Source: Siderastrea siderea
Taxonomy: Eukaryota; Cnidaria; Anthozoa; Scleractinia; Rhizangiidae
Assembly: GCA_964030785.1 (NCBI GenBank)
Contig: OZ034969.1
Span: 48,805,701 to 48,869,700, forward strand
Length of the DNA: 64,000 nucleotides
Reading direction: 5' to 3'
Both the position numbers and the translations under genes were made by a program. Positions within the stretch are counted from its first letter, which is position 1. Every line of letters starts with the position of its first letter. The notes under the pieces were generated by a model. It did not search any database. It worked only from the letters and a program-made list of their open reading frames with translations, and was not told the origin of the DNA. Below are positions 44,201 to 56,200 of this stretch, piece after piece.

Positions 44201-47200
44201 CTCTGCAATGTGGACCTACCTTTGAGACCAGGGAAGAATCCCTTCAACTGCCCACGCAAACGGAACCTACTGAGCATGTAGCCTGCGAGCAGGATCACTT
44301 AGTGTTATTCACGGGAGTATCTTGGAGGCAGAGCCGCGATTTGCGAGCTGGCGAGAAGAAGAGGACGAAAAAATACTTTTCCTCGCTCCATTCTTCTCGC
44401 CGGTCCGCTTCGCTCGCCGGCCCCAAAATCGCAGCTCCGTCGCCAAGATACTTGCGCAAATAACACACAAAGTGAGCCTGCTTGTAAACGATTCTCGAGG
44501 CGCTTTGAACAATAATCTGTACAAGGTTGCTTGAATTCTTGAGACTGCATGTGGGTGCATTCTTGAAGTGTGACCATTCAAATGAAAGCTACTGAGCAAC
44601 ATGTTCTTGCGGTTTTGTTTGTTACACCATACAATGTGATAATTACATAACTCTTTGCTAGGTGAATAGAGATCTAAACAATGGCCTTTAAAATGAACGC
44701 TAGTGAAACACAAATACGAAGTTCATTTGGGCGTTAGAACTTTTGGTGATACCACAACTGGTACACTAATCGGCGGCACACCAGTGTACACGTGGTATAC
44801 TTATCACTACAGTACTGATTGTAAGTTACTAGTCAAGTCATTTCACTTTCTTAGGAGCAGGTCTAGTAAGCTGGGACTTGACCAGAGAAAAACCTGTACA
44901 GTGTATACAAAGAACAAACGTTACAATACCTTTGTCCCAGTAACCAGATTAGTGGAGGCAACATTAATCTTCACTCCTTTAAGTTGTACAACATGGATAA
45001 TAATGACATCCTGTGGATTATGATGGAACAAAATTTTATAATATTATACTGAAAAATCAAGTCACTTTTGGGTATTTCATGGTACAACAGATAAAAGCAT
45101 TGCATAACTGGTATATGATCCTGTAAATGGTTTGAACCTACAATCCTGGCCATTAGAACTTGGGACACTTAGATGAGAAGTAAGAAAATGTACCCCACAG
45201 TGTAATTAGAAGTCTTCCACAAGTGGTATGACTATCCGTGCCCTCCTCCCCACCTCCCCAAGACTTCAACATTGTACGGGGGGAGGGGGGCGAGGCAAGA
45301 GTATTTTTGAATGACGCTAACGGGATGCGATTTGAGCAAAGTGTCCCAAGACTAATGGCCAGGGTTGTAGGTGTCAGATCGTACGTCGGTAAAGTATGAT
45401 CGCCCGTGTGAGTGTAGTCCTGAGAAGGACTGTTTGAGGTGACCTGAGAGGAAGTCATCATCAGAGTCAACGAATTGCAAATGACTTCTGTCAACTGAAA
45501 TGAACTGCTCAGGTTGTTGAAACGTCACTCAATGACATGTCAATCAGTCCTTCTCAGGACTACACTCACCCGGACGATCATACTTTATCGACTTAGGGCA
45601 TGTAATCCGTTGCCAATTTTTTTACCGATGATACATCAGGTGCAGCTACGCTGATAAATTTCATCCAAGGTAAAGCTCCAGGATGATGGATGTCCTTCCA
45701 TGACATGTTGGACTTAATAAAAGGGCCAGAAATACACATTTCGCAATTCGTGCTAATAAAAATAATTCCTGCAATCCCTGCATGGTGATTATAATTATTG
45801 AAGAACAGGCTGGGTTACCTTAGAGTACAGCAAAGTCTGTCCCTTAGTGGGATCAGCGGCCTGGACTAGTCCAGTCAGATTGGTCGTGCCGAGGTGCTGT
45901 GCTTCAACCAGTCCCACACTACTAACAGTAGCCACAGTTTGGTTGGCGACAGTGAAGACGGTGGCAGCTTGAGGGCTTGGCCCACCTGTGCTGCGGACCT
46001 TTATCAGGGAACAAAAGCATAGTCAACTGGTGTTGTTTTGCACAAAAATAATCCACGCAAATATCGGAAAATTTCACTCTTCGTCCTTGCCAAATATTGC
46101 TTTGACACAACCTTAAACAGAACTTCAACAAACGCTCAGCAAACTTTTGCAGATGGAGCATAAGTGTGTTTGTTAAGCAAGTTAAAAAAAATTGAGCCTC
46201 TGTATGTACCTGTATACCCACAACATAGTTACCTAATTTGTATGATATCGTTCACTGTTGTTTTTAATATCAGTAAATTGCAGTAGATATGGTAGCTGAA
46301 AAAGGCTTTTAAATACAGCATGTGTATGCTTACTTAGAAAGATTTTGAACGCAGACGAAGAATGATGAACACAGGTCAAGACAAATAATAATATTGTAAC
46401 AGAAAGATAACAGAAATTAATCATGGGTGATGTTGAATCAATAATTTATTCCTAGCCCTGACTTTTTGACTAGTTTCTGTTTGCCTGCAAAAATTGTAAG
46501 CTCAGCATCACTCTGATCCCAGAAATCATTGTTTTGTCAAAGGAAATAATTATTATTAAGAGTGCCCAAACTGATTGCACTGTTAATACCCTAGTAAAGA
46601 GCTTAAGGTAAATAAAGCACACATTAACGAGTCAGCAAATAACGACGTACACTCCAAATGTACGTTATTTACTGACTGAATTTACTTTATTGAATGCAAT
46701 CAGTGTACCTGAAATGTTGCCCCACGAATCAGCACAACCACTCTAGGATCCAGACGTAACGGAGCAAAGACCTGCCACAGATATAAATGTACAAGTTAAT
46801 TTTAATTTTCCATACACCGTACAGAAAACAAAGAATATAACCCTTTCACCCCCAGAGTCAGCTATGGAGACATTTAAGGCGGTTCTAACATTTGAGTCTG
46901 AGGACGAAATCCTGCGATTTGACCATTCAAATGAAACCTCTTCGGCTGTACTTTCACATGGGAATGTCTATATTTAAGCATTTTACAAAAGGAAATTGGG
47001 GATTTGTCTTGAAGTTTGATTCTAGTCACTCTTGGGAGTAAATGGGAGGAACCACAAGCAATGTAACCCGTCGGTTTTCTTAGAGGCAGATACAAACTGA
47101 CAAGCGTTATTATTCAGATTGCCTTATTCCATGGCACCCTTGAATTAAAAATGTTCTAAACAATGGCCCAGAGCTTTCATTTTGGGATTGAATTACTTAA

Positions 47201-50200
47201 ATTTTAAAACGCTTTACTTGCAGTTCTCAATCTTGCTCTTGTACTCAGATTTGAGGTTCCTTAGAGGGTTGCATACCTGAATATCTTTAGGTTCACTTGT
47301 CGCACTTCCCCTTCCTGCTGCAGATGCTGTAAATGTAAGACTTGCAGTACCGAGAGACAGTCCTCTGACAGTGAAGAAGGCTGTGTCTTGATTCCCCTTG
47401 TTATCTTCCTCCAACTCAGCATTCCGTCTTAAGATTAAAGGCATACGTCAATGGCGTAAACAGTTTAAATACTATAGGAGCACTTAGCGGAGGGGAATGA
47501 GATTTTTTTCCCCATAAACAATGTCTACCGAATGATATTTTGCAATCCGGGTTTTGTTTTATCTTAAAAAAACAAAAACAAAAAAAAAACGACAAAAAAA
47601 AAAAAACAAAACGAAACAAAACGACGACACCTTGCCAAGGACAGGATGGGGTCGAGCTCCCTCATAAAAATGACAGAGGTGATCAATGGAAAATTTTTAA
47701 GGACTGTCTTAGCAGCAACATTTTCAAGCTGTGGCTGGAATTCATTGTAATCTCTCAGAGGCACCAATATACACCAATGTACTTTGTTTTCATATTTTTA
47801 CTTCTCGTCAAAGGTACCAGAAGTAAGTGGTCAACTAACATTGAATTCCCCACTAAATGGCACTAAATCACAATATTTATCTCTTAAAATGTTAATCGGC
47901 GCGTGTCACTTATCAATGGACGTGTCCTTAGGATTTAAGCCTTTAAGCCCCAACAGTGACAAGCATCTAATTTCTCCTTATAATGTCACTACTTGATCAA
48001 TCAGTCAGGTCATAAGAATAAAGGGAATGATTACCAAACATAAAATGTCTTGATGTTTGTGCAAAATCTCCCAACTAATACCATAAGAAATGTATGGAGA
48101 ACACTAAGGAGAATATGCATATTGATATTGGGGCTTAAAGGGTTAAGCAGACCTTTGTTTCTTTCCAGTATTTCCTTCCTCTTTGACATATGATCCATTT
48201 CAACAATTACAAAACCACACAATTAATACACTTTTGTTCACATATTGTCCTTGAATCACAAAAATTAGCACTTGTGAAATTACGTACGCACAAAAATTGG
48301 TATCATGGATGTTACATTACCTGATGTTTAGTATGTCTGGAGTAAAGTGAGGCATTAACTTGAGGAATTTCAGGCTCCCCGTTAACAACGGCGTACCTAA
48401 CACATCCAACAATTGCAGTCTGAGAGTCTCTGATGAATAGATCTCAATCTGTCAAGAAAAAAGCACTGACCGTGAGCACTGAAGGTCCATGGCCTGAGAA
48501 AACAGCCGACGTTTCGCGAGGTCGCCAATTGAGCCCTCGCAAAATGACGTCTGCGTAACGAGCACAGAAATTCCATACTGATGACGTGCTCTACCCAGAT
48601 CTTGGTAGTGCTTCTGATTGGTTGTGCCACGAGGGAATTTTCTTTCAACCAATCAAAAGCACTACCAAGAGCTGGGTAGTACACGTCATCAGTATGGAAT
48701 TTCTGCGCTCATTACTCAGACGTCGTTTTACGAGGGCTCAAATTAGCGACCTCGCAAAACGTTGACTGTTTTCTCAGGCTATGAAGGTCATAAAGAGAAA
48801 GACTGTTAAAAAAAAAAGAAAATTAATTACCCCGCCGTCAGGACCCCAAACTCCTGGTTTTCGCTCGGCCAAACAAATATTCATCGCAAACTTCTGCTAC
48901 ACCACTTGGACTCGTATCTTGAGTGACCGTATTATATATTGCACCGTGAGAGGAGGGAACACAATAGCGGGTCTAATGCCCCGGGGGCATTTCTTGTTAT
49001 GACATGAACAAGACACTTTCAATGCTGTAATTGGTTGAAACCCTTTACCAAGGTTGGCCTGGGGGTAGTTGTTGTAGCAGGGTACTTATTTAGGACAGTG
49101 CCTCCTTTTGTTACTGCTAATACATTTTGCGCATCTCAGGATGGTCCAAGAAACTCAAGTTTCTTAAGGATGGTTTCTACTAAATTGAAGGTGTTTTTGC
49201 GCAGTTTATGTCTAATTGTGGGAAAAGTAGATCTTAACAAGGCTGTTGGAATCCCAATAGAAACTTAAGGGTAATCACGGGTTTTTCAGAGATAAATGGC
49301 TGAGCTTAAATTTGGAAAGACTGGTACCATACATTGTTATTTACTTTAAAGTTTTTTTAAAATTATAGTTGCCCAATCTGAATCATCTCTAATAGAAATC
49401 CATGGTTACCTACAATTTCTTTTTTTGATTCTAAAAACCCTTGCTAAGATCTGCTTTTCCTGGATAGTCTTAGACTGTGCAAAAATACCTCTGTATTAGG
49501 AGGCACCGTCCTTAAGTTTACCTGTTAAAGACATTGAAAGAGTTCCTTTTCAAGATGCTGAAACACCCCAGCCACTGAGGAGAGACCAGGGACACCATAT
49601 CTATGCCCTCTCACTTATCAGTTCAGCATCAGGCCTGAAATATTGCATACCTTGTTGACAACAGCAACATCCACTCCATACACATCTGACACTTGTACAT
49701 GTAGAGTAGCGGGACCAGTGGAGTCCAAACACAGATCATGTACTGTTACCGTTAACAGACCTTCAGAACGTGGTATCACCTACAAAGAACATAGCGGTTC
49801 ACAGGTTTTTTTTTTATTTCTTGCCCAAAGGATTGAGAAAATATTGTTGCATAAAATCACAGGATATTCCTCTAAAATAAGATAGTTCAGTGGCATAAAG
49901 ATAAACAGAAAAACTGGATGGAGAGGAATATGCAGAATGTAAGTAAATGGGAAAGACAAAGGACCAGCTAAACGTTGTGGAGAGAGATGGTGAAGCAGCA
50001 AACAAATAAGGAACAAAGGATCAGAGAATGATGGCTGGTGGAAATGAGGATACCTCAGGGTTTAATTAAGGTGACTCGATCGTCATTTCTTACTCGATTG
50101 CCTTGAAACTCTTGCGTTTTACACGCAATTTATCAAGGAATAATACCTATGTCAATATGTAGATGTACTGTTCGTTAGTGATGCGTGATTTTGCTTTTAT

Positions 50201-53200
50201 TGAACACTACTTTTTTTTTGATAAAATTGCTATTCTTACAAAACTGAGCGCTAAGATTGGGTTTACACTTCTAGAATCGGCTTATAATAACATCTTACCT
50301 TGACTCTTCAAGTTTCCGCAAAATCGTTGGAACAGAAATCCAGGCACAATTTGAACGTCAAAATAACAATCTCAGACGAACTTCAAAGTTTGAACCGCTC
50401 CAGGGCTTTCCAAATTTGACTTAAAAGCATAATAACTCCAGATAAATTAAGTTCAATGTATCGCTATAGCTAGTTCCAAACCGCATTTGGCTATCCGGAA
50501 CGATGGAAAAGTTTGAAAACCAACCAGACGAATTGAATAAAACTCCTGGAACATGAAACTGAATTTTTTCCACATATTTTGCGCTATTTTACGTTGCTGG
50601 AGCAGTCTTGATTTGGACAATATATTTTTTGAAAGCGATGCACTATCGAAACTCCGTTCTGTATACGGCTTTGTTGTTATTTGAATTCTAAAGTAGCACT
50701 ATGTAAATGTCCTTGTATATGATAAGAATTTGAGGAATTTACACATAGGCTAGGGGGGTGCTTAAGAAAAACGTGCCACACTTTTTTGTGCATCCCAAAA
50801 GGACGATGTTTAAACTTCACCTGGTATTATATGACGTGGTATTATATGACGTAAAACCACCAAACCATGTAGCGACCAAACATCGTCAAGGCACCCCCTA
50901 GCCAATGCGTAAATTCCTCAAATTCTAATCAAATACAAGGAAATTTGTATAGCACGACTGTAGAATTCAAGTAACAACAAAGCCGTATACGGAGTGCTTA
51001 ATTTTATTTAAACCATTGCATAAGTGTTATTTACGAACTCAAATAAAACTTTTAATGAGGTTAAATGTATTTAAGGTGATTCCATCAAAATAGAAGGAAT
51101 ATTTAAAAATTTCTAAAACTTGGTCCAGTTGGTAATTATGTTAAGACCATTTCAAAAATGCAATAAAAAATAGGGGTCACCGTGCTTGTTTTTTCACAAA
51201 ATGGATAGCCATTAATAGCAACTATACGACCCGCAAGGTTTTCCTGAGAAACCCTAGTAATCAGAAATGAGAACTATAATTGCTTTAAAAATTCATTGCT
51301 TGTATTGAAATATTGGAGCAGCTCAACAAAACAAACATTCATTTTGCATTGTATACTATTTAAGTTGAACAGATTATAAAATAAATTAAAGAGTTTGGGG
51401 CGAGCGTACATACCCTGCTGCACCTAAAGATGTGTTCTTTCCGGCATTTAAATAAAAATATCTCTAAGCAGGATTTTTAACTTTTCTCAAAATCGCGATA
51501 TATTGTACTAGACCGTGTGCCATTTGAATTTATGTATTAAAAAATGGGGGTCACCGAGCTTGTTTAGGAGAAAACGACCATTTATTTCACTGAACAGCTC
51601 AGCTTTCATAGGAAACCTATCAAGTTCCGAAGGTGCGCGCGCTCGTGCACGCGCTAATCACGCAAGAAATGATGCGCAGAAAGAATGCGTCATGCAATTG
51701 AATGGAATCACCTTAACCAAGTTAACCTACAACGAGCATGTGGTTATCAAGCGGTGGTGGTCAGCGGTTGTTCAGGTGCTGTCAGGCTCAGTTTGCGTAG
51801 TTTACTGCAATGGCGGGCTGTTACTGCTAGCACATGTTTTGTCTAGGTATTTTGCAGCGTTCTACTTGTTTTTTCTACGACATTCGTGGTGGCTTCTTCT
51901 CACCATTGTCATCAGTGTTGCTTATTCTTCCTTGTGGGATGTTTCCGGAAGCTTTTACGTTCGGTGCTGGCGTAATTTCCCAGTCGTTCATCGGCCCGAT
52001 CGCATGTTTTGGGTTTGTGTTGTGGCCGTTCGCTCGTCGTCGTGGACTTCGCGCGAGATTGTCTTTGGTTTACGAACTCTTCGCCTTTACTACTGGTTGT
52101 TCTGTTGGCCGTTCTCCAATTCGTTCTTTCCCAGTTGCATTGCTGACTTCGGACAGTATCTTCCGGCTCGGGCACGGCGCTACATTGGCAATCTCGTCAG
52201 CTTATCATCGCTTAGCATAGGCATTGGTTTGTGCGTTGCCGTTTTTCGGCTGTATCCTTTTTATTCGCAGAGTGTTGCGTGGCGTTTGATCCTTCCATCT
52301 GCGTTGTTTCAGGGCTACATGCCCATTCTTCCTTTGTAAGATGTTCATGCCGTTTCATTGGGAAGTACTGGCGCAATTTCCCGCCGTTCTATTTCAGTCA
52401 CATGCTTGTGTGGTGGGCGTCCTCTCGGCTTGTCGCAGGCTTCCTGCCAATTTATTGTCCTCGGTTTTTGGAGCTGTTTGCCTTCTGCTGTCAGCGTTCC
52501 ACATGGCCGCTCCGTATTTCGTTTCTTTCCTAGTGGCATTGCTGACTTCGGATAGTATGTTCGAGCGGGGATTCGGCGCTTATGTCAGCAAACCACGTCT
52601 GTGCTTGCTTTCTCCCGCCACTGTCCAGCTGTATGTTCAGCAGATGTTGTGGTTTAGTTTCTTTGTCTGGCTTCAGCTGTATCCTTTTTACTACAGAGTT
52701 TTATGTAATTCTATATAGTTTACGTTTGGAAGCAAGTCAGCTTAGTTTATGGCGTGGCGTTAGCATTAGCTTTTGCATTCATTGGTGTATTGCAGCAGAT
52801 TGGCGTTCATGTAGCGTTTTAGCGGTTAGCCTTGTTTTTATAGCGCTTTGCAGCATAGGTTAGTGGCTTCATTGTGTAGCAGGGGGAATTTCATGTATAC
52901 ATCGTATATTGTCCCTAGGAATTTGTTATGTCAGTAGCTGGTTTATACAATTGTGGTAATGGGAGTAATGGCAGTATAGTACATGTACATAGTACCATAT
53001 TGCAGCATATTGGAGTTCATGCAGCGTTTTTTTTTAGCGGTTGGCCTTGTTTTTATAGTGCTTTATGGCACTGGCATCTTCTGTTTTAGGTTTTTGTTTT
53101 GTTGGTGCTTGGTTCTGTTTTTTTTTTTTCTTTTTTTTGTAGGTGTGGGCAGTAGGAGCTACGGTATTTGCAGTTGGTGTAGCTGCTGTTGTGGCTGTCA

Positions 53201-56200
53201 TTGGTGTCCGTGTGGTAGTTGTAGTTTCCGTTGTTGATGTAGCGGCTGTATTGGCTGTCTTGGTTGTCATAGCGTTAGTACCCGCAGTAGCTGTTTTGTC
53301 TGCACCGTAGTTTTTTGTAGCTGTAGGGGTTGCGTGTGCGACACTGGCGGTAGTCACTAGGGTTGTAGTGGCTATTGTGATTGTAGTTGCTGTTGCAGTG
53401 GTGTAGCTTGCGTAGTTACTGTGGCTTGTTTGTTTATTTATTTATCTATTATAATTATTAATTTTTTATGTATTTATTTATTTATTTTTTATTATCATGT
53501 ATTAATTATTTTACAGGTATCGTCTGGTGTTATTATTATCATTATTCTTATCACTACATATTTACTAAGTATTTATTGGTAATATTCTTATCTAGCGTGG
53601 CGTCCGTAGTGTGTTCCCTTTGTCAGGAGCCAGAGTGCTTAGTTGCACTCGAGGCATTGGCGACGCCTGTTGACAGTAGTTTTATACATCGTTACATATT
53701 TACTGGTATCATCAGGACTTTGCTCCTTTGGCTAGAAGCCAGAGTGCCTAGTGGCTCTTTAGGCTTTCTAGTACTCACTGGGTTTTGTAGCAGGTTAGCT
53801 GTTACGGTTGCTCCTTGGGCCAGGAGCTAGAGTGCTTAGTTGCACTTGAGGCATTCGCGTTCATTAGCGTTTTGTAGCATGTTAGCTATTAGGGTTACTC
53901 CTTGAGCCAGGAGCTTGAGTGCTTAGTTGCACTTGAGGGGTTGGCGTTCATTAGCGTTTTGTAGCATGTTAGCTATTAGGGTTGCTCCTTGTACCAGGAG
54001 CTAGAGTGCTTAGTTGCACTTGAGGCGTTGGCGTTCATTAGCGTTTTGTAGCATGTTAGCTATCAGGGATGCTCCTTGAGCCAGGAGCTAGAGTGCTTAG
54101 TTGCACTTGAGGCGTTGGCGTTCATTGGCGTTTTGTAGCATGTTAGCTATTGGGGTTGCTCCTTGGGCAGGAGCTAGAGTGCTTAGTTGCACATGAGGCG
54201 TTTGCGTTCATTAGCGTTTTTGTAGTATGTTAGCTATTAGAGTTGTTCCTTGGGCTAGGAGCTAGAGTGCTTAGTTGCACTTGAGGCGTTGGCGTTCATC
54301 AGCGTTTTGTAGTATGTTAGCTATTAGGGTTGCTCCTTGGGCTAGGAGCTAGAGTGCTTAGTTGCACTTGAGGCGTTGGCGTTCATTAGCGTTTTGTAGT
54401 ATGTTAGCTATTAGGGTTGCTCCTTGAGCCAGGAGCTAGAGTGCTTAGTTGCACTTGAGGCGTTGGCGTTCATTAGCATTTTGTAGTATGTTAGCTATTA
54501 GGGTTGCTCCTTGGGCTAGGAGCTAGAGTGCTTAGTTGCACTTGAGGCGTTGGCGTTCATTAGCGTTTTGTAGTATGTTAGCTATTAGGGTTGCTCCTTG
54601 AGCCAGGAGCTAGAGTGCTTAGTTGCACTTGAGGCGTTGGCGTTCATTAGCGTTTTGCAGCAAAGCTATTAGGGTTGCTCCTTGGGCTAGGAGCTAGAGT
54701 GCTGTATTCACAGAGTGTTGGTCAGCATTTGCTCCTTCTGCCTGTGTTTTTTCAGGGTGGCCCCTGCTTCCTTTTGTGTCCTAGAGTATTGCCCAGCGGC
54801 TTTCAGTCACATGCTTGTGCGGTGGGCATCCTTCCGGCTTGCCCCAGTCCTCACCCTCTAGTACTGGTTTTCCTAGCCAGTTGGTACTTCGTTTCTTCTC
54901 CAGCAGCATTGCCGCCTCTGGAAAGTGTCCTCAAGCGCGTTCTCGGCGCATATATCGGCAAACCGTGTCAGGGGTGCGCTAGCATTTTCCCGCCTCTGCC
55001 CAGCTATATGTTAAACAGATGCTGCGGTTTATTTTCGTTGTCCAACTTTAGCTGTATCCTTTTTATTACAGAGTTATGTGTAATTCTAACTGGTTACATT
55101 TAGGAGCCAGTCAGCTTAGTTTATGGCGTACGTGACGTTAGCGTTCATTGGCGTATTGTAGTATACTGGCAGGTGGCATTCCGGGAGCGTTTATAGTTGT
55201 GGCATTAGTGTCATTGCTTGTGGGGCGTTGGCGTTCATTAGTAGAGGGTGTGTTGGCATTGATTGATGGAGGGGCAGTTGTTGCTGTTGTGGCTGTGGTA
55301 GCTGCAGCTCCTTGCATGGCTGTGATTATGGTCACTGGGTTGGTCGCAGCGTTGCTGTGATGGTGGTTGTTATTTGTGTGCAGTCCTGCAGCTGCTGTTG
55401 CAGGGGTTGGGTGCCTCGGGAGTTGGACAGTTCGGGATCATGGCTGTTCCCATCCATGAGCCCCTTTCTCCGGTCTGAGCTTGCGGTCAGCCCGGAGGTC
55501 CCTTCGGCTGGGCGTGTGGGGCTCATGGCTGGGGTCCGGGGATTTGCCAGTAATGGAGTAGTCCATCTGGGGGCCGGCTGACCACAGTGGAGGCCCCTGG
55601 ATATCCCAGGCACCCAACCGCCATTATGCGAGGCAGTAGGTTAAATGAGGTTAAATGTATTTAACCAAGTTAACCTACAACGAGCATGTGGTTATCAAGC
55701 GGTGGTGGTCAGCGGTTGTTCAGATGCTGTCAGGCTCAGTTTGCGTAGTTTACTGCAATGGCGGGCTGTTACTGCTAGCACATGTTTTGTCTAGGTATTT
55801 TGCAGCGTTCTACTTGTTTTTTCTACCCCGGCCCTCCCTCCCTCTTATTTGTTTTTCTCTCCACTGACTAAGTCAGTGTGACGGGTGCCGGGGCGTGTGG
55901 GGCTCATGGCTGGGGTCCGGGGATTTGCCAGTAATGGAGTAGTCCATCTGGGGGCCGGCTGACCACAGTGGAGGCCCCTGGATATCCCAGGCACCCAACC
56001 GCCATTATGCGAGGCAGTAGGTTAATGCAGATAAAAACGACTATTTTCAGGTTACGTTCAGGGTTGTTGGACTTTTTTATGGGTTCAGTGTTAGCCCAAC
56101 TGGACTTTTTTGGGTGTAAAAATCTGGCCCCATTCGCACCTCCCATCACTTAATAAATATACCTGAGTAAAAAAGAGGACTTAATCAAGCTTTCATAGTA

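Larger units (their letters stand above)
51054..55644. mobile_element. 4.6-kb unclassified insertion (full-length unit)
   Basis: Its two ends are defined by the short copy that follows: the left end AATGAGGTTAAATGTATTTAA (51054) recurs at 55644, and the right end (55510-55644) recurs at 55891-56025. It contains the 87-bp minisatellite (53614-54703) and diverged internal duplications. Several overlapping ORFs (up to 274 codons at 51515-52339) show no known domain and sit within repeated DNA, so I do not call them genes. TTAA borders the right end and, with one base missing, the left. It lies in the 6.5-kb NUP210 intron between window exons 6 and 7. The class is unknown. Confidence 0.7.

Noticed and set aside
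51515..52339. 274-codon ORF and overlapping 128-codon ORF
   Set aside because: No known domain, overlapping frames both open, composition-driven, and located in a unit with internal duplications. No splice or start context supports a gene.
53034..53357. Threonine/alanine-rich 107-codon ORF
   Set aside because: Product of a simple-sequence GTAGTTG region.
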